From a virus, in the IMG/VR virus record IMGVR_UViG_3300046315_000118, positions 1 to 54,455 of that record: DNA of 54,455 nucleotides. One strand, given 5' to 3'. Under the pieces are notes generated by a model. That model had not been told where the DNA came from, searched no databases, and saw only the letters and a program-made list of their open reading frames with translations. Position numbers and translations under genes: made by a program. The number at the start of each line of letters is the position of its first letter. Within the stretch, counting starts at the first letter, position 1. Positions 27,923 to 38,179 of the stretch are shown piece by piece.

Positions 27923-30143
27923 ATGAATAGTCCTGTCCTACTTCTTGATCTACTCCGATTGGAGTCATCGGAATAGAGCAGCCTCGATCTTTTTGAGTTT
28001 CTCTACGAAGTATAGCGCAATACTCTTCAACATCTTCATCTTTAACTATAGCGACAATAGAGTCGTGTACTAACATGAATATCTTAGCATCTAGATGCTT
28101 AATAGCGTTAGCAGTATCTATTGCTCCTAGTAAGTTAACATCGGAACAAATAGACTGTACTTCAGAGTTAATTCCTGAGCGAACTTCGTGTGCTGCAATA
28201 CCCTTATCAGAAGAAAATACATTGATTAGTCTACGCTTACGACCAAAGAAGGAATATGTAAACCCATTAGCTCGTATAAAACTTTCTCTATCTTTTAGCC
28301 ACTTCTTTAACTTATTGAATTTAGTAAAATAAGTGCTAATATCTTCCTTAGCTCTATCAATACCATAGTACTCACCGGTTGCTTTACTAACAGTGTCACT
28401 TACTTTTTGTGGGCCCGATCCATACAGAATACCAAAAGAAATAGCTTTAGCAGACTGTCTCATGTCTGGGTATAGTTCTTTAACGTCCTTAGCTTCGCAG
28501 GGTAAATCAAATACCATTTTAGCAATACTGCTGTGGAAGTCTCCACCCTTATCCACGAATACTTTTTGTAGATTTTTATCTCCGCTCAGTACAGCTGCGT
28601 AATACATCTCCCCTGTTTGCAAGTCCTGAGAGACTATTTTATACCCATCAGGGGCTACGATACAGCCCTTAATGATTGGATTGTCTCTAGGTATTTGTTG
28701 CGCGTTAAATTTACCACTACTAGACAGTCTACCAGAAGTAGTAAATATAAGATTGAAGTTTGTACGAATTCTACCATCTCTATCTATCTGAGGCAGAATT
28801 TTACTTATGTAAGTATTTTTAATCTTAGTAAGTTGACGCACTTTAAGAATAGCCGCCGGAAGAGGGTGGTCTTCACTCAACTGTTCTAATACTTCTGCGT
28901 CAGTAGAGATAGCCCCCGTTGCTGTTAGCTTACCTGTAGGAGTAAGGTTTAGATAGTCAAACAATACCTTACGTAGCTGCTGAACAGAGTTAGGGTTAAA
29001 GATCACTCCTTGCTCTTGCTCAAACAAAGCTATTTCAGGAAACTCATAAATAGCTAACCTAGCCGCATCAATCTCGTTATCTAGATAGGTATCGGCTACT
29101 CTCATACGCTTAATACTAATAGGTATACCTACTTCTTCCATATCATTAAGAAACAAAGTACCTGGTAATAGTAGCTTGTAATAAACCGAGCTAAACTTTA
29201 CGTTTCCATCTATAATAGGCCTGAACTTATAATAAAGTTCTAGAGTAGCTGTAGGGTCTATAGCCGCGTATAAGGAAATAATTTCAAACGGAATTAAATC
29301 CCAAGTAAAATCGTCTCGAAGAATTGAATGGGTAGAACAGTACGATGAAATAAATTCGGATAGATCCGCATCGTAATCTCCGTATTCCGTGTATTTAAGC
29401 GCCAAAGGCTTTAAACCGTGTGATCCGTTTTCGTCTAGAATGTAGTGCATAACCATTGTATCGTGAACATGGTCTCTGCGAAATTTAATGCCAAAATGAT
29501 ATTCTATCATTTTGAAGTCAAATTTCAGGTTATGAAATACAATTTCCTTGGTATCAACAATTTCTTGATATATACCTAATAGTTCGTCGTCTAAAACATC
29601 TGATAAAATATATCTACCATAACCCTTTTTATAGGATAGAGACATACCTAAAATATGCCCATCCCTAGGGTAAAGTGCAGTTGTTTCAGTATCTGTTGCT
29701 ACTGCCGGGGCATCACTGTGTAGAATTTCCAGTAAGAATGCTTTAGCTTCTTCTCTATTGTCTATACCTTTAAAGTCTCCGGCAGTATTACGTTTAATAC
29801 CGTTAGAAACATATAAGTTAATTCGTTCTACTGCCCTATCAAAGTCTTGTTTACCTTCTGGTTTAAACAGTAGCACCGCTGGATTAGTAAGAGCTACAAA
29901 TTTATCTTTAATTAACTGCCCTGCATAATTTGTAACACTAGTAATTTTTGCGTACTCTTTAGCCGCTTCAGATCCTACCAATATAACTAGATCATAGTAG
30001 CTTAAATCAATTTCTAAGTCTACATCCCTTTTAAGTAGCTTTTGTACTGGAACACTGGACATATGAAAGTGTTCGTAACTAAATGAAAAGTATTTACTAT
30101 AGTCATTTCTAGAAGGGGCTTTATCAATTATTGCTATTTTCAT
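27852..30143 (-). CDS. DNA polymerase, family A with 3'-5' exonuclease
   Basis: 763 residues. Proofreading domain: ATDTETTALYP (Exo I, about 151) and FHNLKFDFKMIEYHF (Exo II). Polymerase domain: VSQDLQTGEMYYAAV (motif A, metal Asp), MRQSAKAISFGILYGSG (motif B, Lys and Tyr) and LVHDSIVAIV (motif C). Motif C has HDS where most family A enzymes have HDE, but the catalytic Asp is kept. Length and neighbours fit T5 D9. The start overlaps the primase end by 20 bases. Confidence 0.95.
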   Translation of the reverse strand: MKIAIIDKAPSRNDYSKYFSFSYEHFHMSSVPVQKLLKRDVDLEIDLSYYDLVILVGSEAAKEYAKITSVTNYAGQLIKDKFVALTNPAVLLFKPEGKQDFDRAVERINLYVSNGIKRNTAGDFKGIDNREEAKAFLLEILHSDAPAVATDTETTALYPRDGHILGMSLSYKKGYGRYILSDVLDDELLGIYQEIVDTKEIVFHNLKFDFKMIEYHFGIKFRRDHVHDTMVMHYILDENGSHGLKPLALKYTEYGDYDADLSEFISSYCSTHSILRDDFTWDLIPFEIISLYAAIDPTATLELYYKFRPIIDGNVKFSSVYYKLLLPGTLFLNDMEEVGIPISIKRMRVADTYLDNEIDAARLAIYEFPEIALFEQEQGVIFNPNSVQQLRKVLFDYLNLTPTGKLTATGAISTDAEVLEQLSEDHPLPAAILKVRQLTKIKNTYISKILPQIDRDGRIRTNFNLIFTTSGRLSSSGKFNAQQIPRDNPIIKGCIVAPDGYKIVSQDLQTGEMYYAAVLSGDKNLQKVFVDKGGDFHSSIAKMVFDLPCEAKDVKELYPDMRQSAKAISFGILYGSGPQKVSDTVSKATGEYYGIDRAKEDISTYFTKFNKLKKWLKDRESFIRANGFTYSFFGRKRRLINVFSSDKGIAAHEVRSGINSEVQSICSDVNLLGAIDTANAIKHLDAKIFMLVHDSIVAIVKDEDVEEYCAILRRETQKDRGCSIPMTPIGVDQEVGQDYSFGKFDKYYSFESGSLSRIPVGPK

Positions 30144-30987
30144 GTATGTATTTTTTATATATGTCTACTTGTGACTGGTTCAGGTTTCCTGGGTCTAGCT
30201 CGTCTTCTAACTCTAGAATATACACTTGGAAACCTAAATCTTCTAGAATAGGCGTGAGCTCCTTCATAGAGTTTCTGCCTGCGTCATCCCCATCAAACAT
30301 TAGGTATAGCTTATGAATACCTTGAGCTTTTAAAGGAAGCAGCATATACTTGGCTTCCTTTTTTAGAGTATTAGTTCCAAAACAACAAACTACATTTTTT
30401 ATACCTTTGTCGTATAGATTTAACATATCAAATATGCCTTCTACAAGAACTGCGCTAGTAGTAGCTTCTTCAAATATCATAGGGTAGCAGGGTACAGGCC
30501 TGCCAGAAGGAAATATCTCGTAACGCTTCTCAGCATTACTAAGTACATGCCTACCTAACAGTACTACACATTTGCCAGTAATATCTCTTATAGGAAAACA
30601 TACTCTATCCTCTAGCTTTTCCTCTCCGGTAGTATAAAAAGCTTCAAACTTTTTAAGAGTACTTACGGATATACCCCTAAAGACTTTAGTGTAAGGGTAA
30701 GAATCTTCTGGTAAAGAGACCTCCGAAACTGTAGCAAGCTCGAGTAATTTGGCTTTTAGCTTAGAAACTTTTACAGGAATTGGTGTAGTTAATATACCAT
30801 AGTGTCTGAATAGGTTTCTTTTCCATCCGCAGGCAAAGCAGTGCGCAATACCTGTAAGCTTATCAATTCTAAGGGACGGACTAGAATCGTCATGCTTAGG
30901 GTTTAAGCACCGTATTAGATAGTCCCTACCTGAGACGGTAAAGGCTAATTTTTGATTATTTAATAGATTTAGTACCGCGTCACTCAT
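30124..30987 (-). CDS. DNA primase with zinc site and TOPRIM domain
   Basis: About 287 residues from the ATG at 30987 (the frame extends 9 bases further to a TTG). RCLNPKHDDSSPSLRI and AHCFACGW hold the zinc ligands of a CHC2-type site. TOPRIM follows: VLVEGIFDMLNLY (Glu) and LYLMFDGDDAGRNS (DxD, about 222-234). It makes primers for replication and is followed by the polymerase gene, preceded by the helicase gene. Confidence 0.92.
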   Translation of the reverse strand: MSDAVLNLLNNQKLAFTVSGRDYLIRCLNPKHDDSSPSLRIDKLTGIAHCFACGWKRNLFRHYGILTTPIPVKVSKLKAKLLELATVSEVSLPEDSYPYTKVFRGISVSTLKKFEAFYTTGEEKLEDRVCFPIRDITGKCVVLLGRHVLSNAEKRYEIFPSGRPVPCYPMIFEEATTSAVLVEGIFDMLNLYDKGIKNVVCCFGTNTLKKEAKYMLLPLKAQGIHKLYLMFDGDDAGRNSMKELTPILEDLGFQVYILELEDELDPGNLNQSQVDIYKKYIHENSNN

Positions 30988-30989
30988 TA

Positions 30990-32372
30990 TTACCAAGGAG
31001 CGTCAACAGCCCCTTCTCCTGTTTTGTGAGAAGTTTTTTCTTTCTTCTCACTTTTCTTTTCTGCTTTTTCTGGCTTGTCGATAGAAATTGGGGATATATT
31101 TAAAGTATCCCAATCAATTGGACTGGTAAAGCTAATAGGAGGACCCCCACGAATTTTAGTCGTATGGAAAGACATAGCCTTAGCCTCTTTCTCGTGAGAC
31201 TCCATAACAATAGCAATATCCGCAGCGTCTAGAATGCCTTTAGCGAATCTAGCCTCTCCTGAAGCATCTATCTGGTAAGGTGAAAACATAACTACGTCAT
31301 GTTTTCTAGCAAGCTCCTTAAGACGTTTAGATATAATTATCTGAGGTTTCCAGTCAAACTGATCTGTACCACCACCATCATGCACTATCTGATTTAAGTA
31401 GTCAACAACGCAAACTGTAAGTTTATCCCCGAATTTAGCCTTTAGCTTACCTAAATGTAGATCTATAGATGTAAGAGTCAAAGCTCTATCATCTATTATG
31501 ATTATCTGATTATCTGGTTTTAGAGATTTTTCTCGTACTAGTCTAGATTCGAACTTGAACTTATCGCGCGAGTATATATATTCTTGAACTAAGTCATCTG
31601 CGTCCTGAAACATTTCTGCTCTAGACTTAATAACCTTTAATAGGTCATCTTCAGACAAGTTATTCTGCTTTAGTCCCATATAAGGCACATCAGCTAAAAT
31701 AGCTTGATTTCGTTCTAACACTTCGTGCGCAATCATTTCGATTGTAAATAGTACAGCAGTATTACCACTTCTATACTGATTAGCACATATATTACTAGAT
31801 GTAATGGATTTACCAGCTCCCCGCGGGCCACCTAGAAGAATTAGTTCCTGTCTAGCTACACCGCCTAGTACGCTGTCAAATACGTTATTTAGTCCAAGGT
31901 ACACTCTATCACGCTTTAGATCGTCTGGAGACTTAAACAGCATGATATCCGCCATGCTATAAACACCCTCAGTAGTTAGAGTTTTCTCATCTAACTTTAG
32001 TACTATATCGGCTAAGTTGTCTTTTATTTCCTGCGTGTCATACAAAGGTAGTTTATCAATAAACTTATCTAATAAGTGTACTGTCTGATCCTGTGTATAT
32101 TGATCAATTAATGCATCTAAAGCTACTTCTGCACTAATATCGGGCTCGTCTATTAGTTTAAGAATAGCTAAAGTATTTTTTGCTACTCCTTCTCTAACTT
32201 CTAGATCGAGCTCTTCGAAAGATGGTAATAATCCGTAGCGGTCATAATGCTTAGAAATGGCACTATACACGCTAGAATAAGAGGAGTCTACAAACGCTAG
32301 CTTTAATTTACTCCATATTTCTAGATCACGTTCAGTCAGTAGCTTGTTTAATACAACTGCACTGCAGTCCAT
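30990..32372 (-). CDS. replicative DNA helicase, DnaB family
   Basis: 460 residues. The N-terminal 130 residues are helical (primase-binding type). The RecA-like core has Walker A GGPRGAGKSITSSN (about 187-200), TIEMIAHEVLERNQ, Walker B VCVVDYLNQIVHD and RLKELARKHDVVMFSPYQ, all typical of SF4 helicases. A Lys-rich tail (KAEKKSEKKEKTSHK) may bind DNA or a partner. It unwinds the fork together with the adjacent primase. Confidence 0.93.
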   Translation of the reverse strand: MDCSAVVLNKLLTERDLEIWSKLKLAFVDSSYSSVYSAISKHYDRYGLLPSFEELDLEVREGVAKNTLAILKLIDEPDISAEVALDALIDQYTQDQTVHLLDKFIDKLPLYDTQEIKDNLADIVLKLDEKTLTTEGVYSMADIMLFKSPDDLKRDRVYLGLNNVFDSVLGGVARQELILLGGPRGAGKSITSSNICANQYRSGNTAVLFTIEMIAHEVLERNQAILADVPYMGLKQNNLSEDDLLKVIKSRAEMFQDADDLVQEYIYSRDKFKFESRLVREKSLKPDNQIIIIDDRALTLTSIDLHLGKLKAKFGDKLTVCVVDYLNQIVHDGGGTDQFDWKPQIIISKRLKELARKHDVVMFSPYQIDASGEARFAKGILDAADIAIVMESHEKEAKAMSFHTTKIRGGPPISFTSPIDWDTLNISPISIDKPEKAEKKSEKKEKTSHKTGEGAVDAPW

Positions 32373-32671
32373 TATGCTACGCGTCCTTCATTGTCTATAA
32401 TAACTGCATCTAGAAGTTCTTCTAACTTCTTTAAAGTTTCAGCTCTTAATAGTTGTAGGTCTTGTTGATAGCTATACTTACTGTCATATAGTATAGATAG
32501 CTGCCTATGAGTAATTACTTGCTGAATTCCGAAGTATATTAGGTCGTGTGGCGCAAATGAGTCAGGTTGAACCTGAACTTTTGCTGACTTGCCATAAGTC
32601 TGGTGGGCTAGTTTTACAGCCTCTTCAACAGTAAGTATTGTATCGTCATGATAATTTATTGTTACATGCAT
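32372..32671 (-). CDS. hypothetical small protein
   Basis: 99 residues, ending one base into the helicase ATG (coupled). It has a HVTINYHDDTILTVEEAVKLAH start and a Leu-rich helix (QQDLQLLRAETLKKLEELLD). No family recognised. Its place directly upstream of the helicase suggests a helicase-loader or replication accessory role, which is only inference. Confidence 0.5.
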   Translation of the reverse strand: MHVTINYHDDTILTVEEAVKLAHQTYGKSAKVQVQPDSFAPHDLIYFGIQQVITHRQLSILYDSKYSYQQDLQLLRAETLKKLEELLDAVIIDNEGRVA

Positions 32672-32900
32672 TTTTATTATCCAAATATTTAATATAGTCC
32701 AAATCCATAACTGGAGAAATGCATATTATTTCTTCATATGTATCAGGATATCCTACAGATACCACTCCAGCTCTATAGCTTATTGATAAGCAGAAGTCTG
32801 CTGTTTTCGGTAGCTGTGAAGTGTCTATAATTAGTTCGCCAATAGGAGCGTTATAATCAAAACTAAGAACAACGGGTATCTTTGTATATTTAGTGCTCAT
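32646..32900 (-). CDS. hypothetical small protein
   Basis: 84 residues, beta-rich (KIPVVLSFDYNAPIGELIID, VSVGYPDTYEEIICI). It overlaps the next gene by 26 bases. No family recognised. The promoter for this replication run is not obvious in the 60 bases upstream, which carry only the terminator of the D5-like gene. Confidence 0.45.
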   Translation of the reverse strand: MSTKYTKIPVVLSFDYNAPIGELIIDTSQLPKTADFCLSISYRAGVVSVGYPDTYEEIICISPVMDLDYIKYLDNKNACNNKLS

Positions 32901-32917
32901 TATAATTCTCCAATGCT

Positions 32918-32949
32918 AAAAGGCCGGAGGGGTAAGTCTCCGGCCTTTT
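32918..32949. terminator. strong hairpin terminator
   Basis: AAAAGGCCGGAG (32918-32929) and CTCCGGCCTTTT (32938-32949) form a perfect 12-bp stem with T-runs on both strands. It closes the D5-like gene's transcript. Confidence 0.9.
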
Positions 32950-32962
32950 AAATTACCTAATA

Positions 32963-33724
32963 TTAGGCAGTAACAGTTGCTGCTTTATTTGCAAGCGCTT
33001 TTTCTTTCTTTGCAGCGCCATCATAATCTACAACCTTAATACCACGACGGGTCAGTAGAGTACGAACACCTCGTTCGGTCTTATCGACTGCCTTGGCAAT
33101 ATCAGCCACGGTCATCTTTGACAGAGCGTCACCAAGAGCCACAACAGGGTCAACGTTGTCCTTAGCATGGCTCTCCTTCTGCGAAGGAATCTTTTCTAGC
33201 TTACCACTACGAGTAAGAGAAAGAGCCTTGCCGCGTACGCTAGCAATTTCCTTGCCCAGAGCCGCAGCAATGTCTTCGATGAAGCTACCACCCAATGCCA
33301 TAGCCAGGAACTTAACTTCTTCGGCTTCCGTATAGGTACGGGCAGCCTCCACCTTTTCGGCGGGCTTTACGTGGCTAGTTAGTTCCATAGCCAGTAACTT
33401 ACCTTGAACTTGCTTGGCACTGAAAGCGCCTTGAGCAAAATGCTCAGCAATTTCCTTATAGGTAAAGGTTCCGCTGTTTTCGGTAACAAAAGCCTTAAGC
33501 TCGTCACTTTGTTCAGCGTTAAAGGTAGGAACCTTTTCCTTAGCCATAGAAGCTACTTCGTAGTCCATTTGACGCAGCTTAGCGGCAACGGAACGTACAG
33601 AAGTACCGATAGCTGTAGCTAGGCTTTCTACAATAGCGGCTGATACCGGACGCTCAGTACCTACACCAGCGACTAGGGTCGCAACAGTCTCATCAGTCCA
33701 CTTCTTATTAACAGTTTCAGTCAT
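32963..33724 (-). CDS. DNA-binding protein with repeated HTH units (T5 D5-like)
   Basis: 253 residues with at least four helix-turn-helix-like segments: VESLATAIGTSVRSVAAKLR (about 29-48), YKEIAEHFAQGAFSAKQVQG (about 88-107), FIEDIAAALGKEIASVRGKA (about 147-166) and VADIAKAVDKTERGVRTLL (about 206-224). The repeated layout and place match the abundant dsDNA-binding regulator D5 of T5, needed for late transcription and replication. It has its own terminator, consistent with high expression. Confidence 0.7.
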   Translation of the reverse strand: MTETVNKKWTDETVATLVAGVGTERPVSAAIVESLATAIGTSVRSVAAKLRQMDYEVASMAKEKVPTFNAEQSDELKAFVTENSGTFTYKEIAEHFAQGAFSAKQVQGKLLAMELTSHVKPAEKVEAARTYTEAEEVKFLAMALGGSFIEDIAAALGKEIASVRGKALSLTRSGKLEKIPSQKESHAKDNVDPVVALGDALSKMTVADIAKAVDKTERGVRTLLTRRGIKVVDYDGAAKKEKALANKAATVTA

Positions 33725-34502
33725 TTAATGCTTTTCTTTCAATTAGATCATTTAGATCGGTTATAATAGTAATGCCGTATTTTTCGGCGGTTTGTCGTTT
33801 GCTAGATGCAAGATTGCCTTCATCAACTAGATAATCCGTAGTTTTTGTAACGGAGTCTACTAGACGGAATCCAGCAGCTCTGAGAATTTCCTCAGCATCC
33901 GCCTTCTTCTTATAGGACTTTAATTTTCCAGTAATACACACAGTTTTAGAGTTCTCTGAGGCACTACTTTTATTCGATACTTGGTATGTAAATGGAAGAA
34001 AGGGTATAATTTCCTTACCTTCTGTATTCATCCAATTCATTAGGTTTTCAGTAACTTTGTCACCTAGACCTGCTTCTTTACATTTTTCCGGAGTAATTTC
34101 ATGAATATTAGAAATTACCTTACTTAGCTTAGCTGCTGCAGTTTCACCAAATAAGGGAATAGACATAGCTGCAAGCACTGTTTCCAAACTAGCATTTCTA
34201 CTTTTTAGAACTTCATCTTGCAGTTTAAGCGCTACTTTTTCTCCGAGTACCTTTCGGGCCTCTTCCCAATCAATATAGTACACTTCTGTGAGCTCTTTTA
34301 GTTGCAGTTTTTTAACTGTAACTGGGCCCATACCTTTAATACTTAACACTTTACAAAAGTGTTCAATCTTTTTATTGATCTGAGCTGGGCACGCAGTATT
34401 CCTACAGAATAATTGGTCTTTGACCTTATCTAGAGTGTAGGAACATGCCGGGCATTCAGTAGGTTCGTCGATAAATGTTGTGTTTGCTTTTTGCGTCGTC
34501 AT
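33717..34502 (-). CDS. ligB: NAD+-dependent DNA ligase, C-terminal subunit (zinc finger, HhH, BRCT)
   Basis: About 261 residues from the ATG at 34502, chosen because the upstream ATG (34526) falls inside the promoter. A four-Cys zinc finger (ECPACSYTL and FCRNTACPAQ) is followed by helix-hairpin-helix repeats (LSIKGMGPVTVKKL, VKLEDEV-like) and a C-terminal BRCT domain (KTVCITGKLKSYKKK, about 187-260, with TKTTDYLVDEG). It binds DNA and completes the ligase whose catalytic half is encoded next door. Confidence 0.88.
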   Translation of the reverse strand: MTTQKANTTFIDEPTECPACSYTLDKVKDQLFCRNTACPAQINKKIEHFCKVLSIKGMGPVTVKKLQLKELTEVYYIDWEEARKVLGEKVALKLQDEVLKSRNASLETVLAAMSIPLFGETAAAKLSKVISNIHEITPEKCKEAGLGDKVTENLMNWMNTEGKEIIPFLPFTYQVSNKSSASENSKTVCITGKLKSYKKKADAEEILRAAGFRLVDSVTKTTDYLVDEGNLASSKRQTAEKYGITIITDLNDLIERKALND

Positions 34503-34508
34503 GGTATT

Positions 34509-34537
34509 ATTATAATACGAAAGCATTTATAAATCAA
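34509..34537 (-). promoter_or_regulatory. sigma70-type promoter between the two ligase genes
   Basis: On the minus strand TTGATT (34537-34532), 17 bases, TATAAT (34514-34509), with the ACTTGA extension at the -35 box. It lets the C-terminal ligase subunit and the D5-like gene be transcribed without the catalytic subunit. Confidence 0.8.
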
Positions 34538-34548
34538 GTCTATTTTTT

Positions 34549-35771
<1,223 letters not shown>

Positions 35772-35779
<8 letters not shown>

Positions 35780-36368
35780 TTACGCCTAGCTTTCTAAGAT
35801 GGTCTAGAGAAGCTAGTTCACAAGCTTCTTGATAGGCAAATTGTTTTTGCCTATCAGACATTAGGTAAATACAGTAAATGCCAGGTTTAAATTCACTACG
35901 AATTACGGCCAGAGAATCATATCGCATGCTGTAGACTTTTTCTCCCACTTTAAAAGAGTCTCTACAGGCTTCATCTGGAACTAGTCCAGGCTTGAAGTAG
36001 TCTTGTGGCACGCTTCTTAAAGGTACTCCGTTAGTTCTCAGAATGCTATTTACAAACGTAGCGCCCCGATAAAGAGAATCTGCAATAGACTCTACAGTAC
36101 GACCTTCTAGATAGCCTTCAATGGCGAATACAATTTCAGCAGTCGTAGCGGGTTTACCTCTACGTTCTGCACGCTTTTCAGCGTCTTTGCGCTTTTTCTC
36201 CAAGTATTTCTCTATCAGGGTACCTAGCCTGGTAGTATTATATGAAATATTTAGTATTGCGCAGGCGTCTTTCTTAGTACCTTTATTGGCAAGTAGTTCT
36301 ATTACACGATCCATACTGGCATCGTCTAGTCGTTCGGTGTCACCGTTTTTTGATTTACGTGTTGCCAT
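35772..36368 (-). CDS. HTH-containing protein of unknown function
   Basis: 198 residues. KKDACAILNISYNTTRLGTL (about 32-51) is a clear helix-turn-helix, followed by a Lys/Arg-rich helix and a second HTH-like stretch (VESIADSLYRGATFVNSIL, about 94-112). The C-terminal part is beta-rich (KVYSMRYDSLAVIRSEF). T5-like phages carry a similar two-HTH protein near the ligase genes; its function is not settled. Likely a DNA-binding regulator. Confidence 0.55.
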
Positions 36369-36371
36369 AAC

Positions 36372-36395
36372 AAAAAAGGCTGCACATAGGCAGCC
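36372..36395 (-). terminator. Rho-independent terminator
   Basis: On the minus strand GGCTGC, 6-base loop, GCAGCC followed by six T. It ends the transcript of the HTH-like gene at 36404. Confidence 0.85.
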
Positions 36396-36403
36396 TGTAT
36401 CTA

Positions 36404-36766
36404 TTAGTTACCTAGAACGGTAACGAAATATGCAGCAGCCTTGCCGGTCATCTTAGACACAATCTCTTCGTCTACAGTCTTGCCGCGAGCCTTAATAGCC
36501 ACGCGTAGTGTCTCTAGCTGAGATTCTTTGGATACGCGCTTAGCGCCTTCTCCGTCTGTCTTCTTGCCTGCAGTAGTGCCTGTTGCAACTTCTTTCTTAA
36601 CATAGACATTTGCCTGCACCAGTACTTGACGAACACCGTTAGGAGTCATATCTTCGTAACTGTCAGCAATGTCCTTCATGATTTCTGCATTCGTTTCCGC
36701 AGTGGGATCCGAAGTAAGATAAGCTTCTACGATTTCTTTTTTAAGTTCTGGGGTCCAAGTCGTCAT
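36404..36766 (-). CDS. HTH-like small protein
   Basis: 120 residues. MTTWTPELKKEIVEAYL and DMTPNGVRQVLVQANVYVKK resemble the helix-turn-helix of small phage DNA-binding proteins. A Gly/Lys linker follows, then a helical C-terminal part (SQLETLRVAIKARGKTVDEE). It has its own terminator, so probably high expression. A D5-like regulator paralogue is possible. Confidence 0.5.
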   Translation of the reverse strand: MTTWTPELKKEIVEAYLTSDPTAETNAEIMKDIADSYEDMTPNGVRQVLVQANVYVKKEVATGTTAGKKTDGEGAKRVSKESQLETLRVAIKARGKTVDEEIVSKMTGKAAAYFVTVLGN

Positions 36767-36774
36767 TTACTACC

Positions 36775-37023
36775 TTAATGTATTGTTTTGTTGGGTTTTG
36801 GGTGAGCCACAAGCTCATATTCTAATAGCTTGTCGTACATTATACAATAAGACACACACAAATACAAGAGAGAATTTGTCGGTACCAAACTATCCGGGAG
36901 GACCTCTGGAGATACCTCTTGTTCACCTGCAATAGATAGAGTTTTCTGTATTACATTTTCAGAAAAAACATAATACTGACTTAATTTATCTAAGTCTACG
37001 GTTCGGAATGGTTTAGTTGTCAT
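36775..37023 (-). CDS. hypothetical small protein
   Basis: 82 residues, 8 bases upstream of the HTH-like gene, directly after the tRNA-Thr gene. SENVIQKTLSIAGEQEVSPEV and SLLYLCVSYCIMYDKLLEYEL suggest two helices. Unknown function. Confidence 0.45.
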   Translation of the reverse strand: MTTKPFRTVDLDKLSQYYVFSENVIQKTLSIAGEQEVSPEVLPDSLVPTNSLLYLCVSYCIMYDKLLEYELVAHPKPNKTIH

Positions 37024-37026
37024 ATA

Positions 37027-37100
37027 TGGTGCTCCAAGTTAGAATCGAACTAACTTCTGATGCTTACAAGGCAACTGTACTACCAATGTACTATAAGAGC
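37027..37100 (-). tRNA. tRNA-Thr (TGT)
   Basis: Minus strand, 74 nt including an encoded CCA. Acceptor GCTCTTA/TTGGAGC (one T-T mismatch), D-arm with GG, anticodon loop CTTGTAA, T-arm GTTAG/CTAAC around TTCGATT. Confidence 0.9.
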
Positions 37101-37107
37101 TAATTAT

Positions 37108-37182
37108 TGGCGACGAGCCAGAGATTCGAACTCCGACCACACGGCTTTGGAGGCCGGTATGCTGCCGTAACACCTGCAAGTC
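37108..37182 (-). tRNA. tRNA-Trp (CCA)
   Basis: Minus strand, 75 nt with encoded CCA and discriminator G. Anticodon loop CTCCAAA, T-arm CGGAG/CTCTG around TTCGAAT. The acceptor stem GACTTGC/GCTCGTC has two adjacent mismatches (positions 4 and 5), unusual for an active tRNA. Confidence 0.88.
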
Positions 37183-37188
37183 GCTGAT

Positions 37189-37458
37189 TTAGATTTCTGT
37201 CAGATCTGAAATATTTTCGGCTTTAAACTGACGATAGTTATGCTTAATGTCGTACTCTACTTGAAGAGCCTTTAGATCTGCCAAGTATTCATCATACAGA
37301 TTAGCTGCGTCTGCTGCAAAGTTCTGAGCCTTTTCCGGAGGCATAGAACTTAGGTCAATACCAGCGTACATAGTACCACCAGGAGTAACTAGTGCTAGCA
37401 AAGTGCGCTCAGAGGTATCGCCGTTGTCTTTAGTATACGTAAACGTGAAAGTTTTCAT
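37189..37458 (-). CDS. hypothetical small protein
   Basis: 89 residues. FTFTYTKDNGDTSERTLLAL then MYAGIDLSSMPPEKAQNF and a helix ending LQVEYDIKHNYRQF. This resembles short phage proteins with a beta-hairpin plus helices; family not recognised. It has a good promoter 27 bases upstream and precedes two tRNA genes. Confidence 0.6.
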   Translation of the reverse strand: MKTFTFTYTKDNGDTSERTLLALVTPGGTMYAGIDLSSMPPEKAQNFAADAANLYDEYLADLKALQVEYDIKHNYRQFKAENISDLTEI

Positions 37459-37484
37459 TTAAAGTTTTTCCGATTTAAGTATAT

Positions 37485-37513
37485 ATTATAGACTATTGAC
37501 CACTGCGTGTCAA
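37485..37513 (-). promoter_or_regulatory. sigma70-type promoter
   Basis: On the minus strand TTGACA (37513-37508), 17 bases, TATAAT (37490-37485): a consensus match at both boxes. It drives the small gene at 37189 and likely the tRNA-Trp and tRNA-Thr genes after it. Confidence 0.88.
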
Positions 37514-37523
37514 TATATATTTT

Positions 37524-37781
37524 TTAATCCTTATTTAAAAATGCTTCAATAGTAGCATCAATAAAGACGTCACTGTTATAGTCAGATACTAATATCCCTA
37601 CCAGTACGGGAGCCAGAACAAGGCTTAGTAAAAATATAACTGTAACTGTAATACCCTTATACTCTATGAGATTATTTTTTTTACCGTCTACGTCTTCAAC
37701 AACGGAGAGTATGTGACTAAATAAGTATATATGAGCTACTATTGCAGTAGTTAGACAAAACATTAGATAAGCTACTAACAT
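37524..37781 (-). CDS. two-TM membrane protein
   Basis: 85 residues with hydrophobic helices at about 3-22 and 44-66 and an acidic C-terminal tail. The start overlaps the previous stop by one base. Unknown function. Confidence 0.55.
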   Translation of the reverse strand: MLVAYLMFCLTTAIVAHIYLFSHILSVVEDVDGKKNNLIEYKGITVTVIFLLSLVLAPVLVGILVSDYNSDVFIDATIEAFLNKD

Positions 37782-38179
37782 TAGCTAGGTAGCACAATAC
37801 GAACACGCTGACCAATGGAAAACAAGCTGCCTTGCTTTTTAGCTTCAATAACTTTCTTAGGCAGAAACTGGTCCTTATGATCCTTAATAGCCACAAGCCA
37901 TGCGTCAATATCGGAACTAAGAATATTCTTATTGTACTTGCCCATGAATTGCTTCATTAGTTGTGCAATTCTAATAGATGAATGGCTCCAAACCGGCACT
38001 TTAGGAGTCTTCCTAGGAATTCCCTTATCTTGTAGTGCCAGCTCAATTTGCTTATTTTCCGGGTTGCGCTTCAGCGCACGAGCCAGCTTACGCTTACGAT
38101 TGGTCTCGTAAGAATTGGAGGTTTTGTAACGAGTAAGACCTGCCTTACGACCGCTGCCCTTAGGCGATTTATTAGACAT
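37781..38179 (-). CDS. basic hypothetical protein
   Basis: 132 residues, very basic N-terminal third (SNKSPKGSGRKAGLTRYK, RKRKLARALKRNP), then a helical middle (SSIRIAQLMKQFMGKYNKN). The N-terminal part resembles nucleic-acid-binding tails. It is coupled to thyX by a one-base overlap. Unknown function. Confidence 0.5.
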   Translation of the reverse strand: MSNKSPKGSGRKAGLTRYKTSNSYETNRKRKLARALKRNPENKQIELALQDKGIPRKTPKVPVWSHSSIRIAQLMKQFMGKYNKNILSSDIDAWLVAIKDHKDQFLPKKVIEAKKQGSLFSIGQRVRIVLPS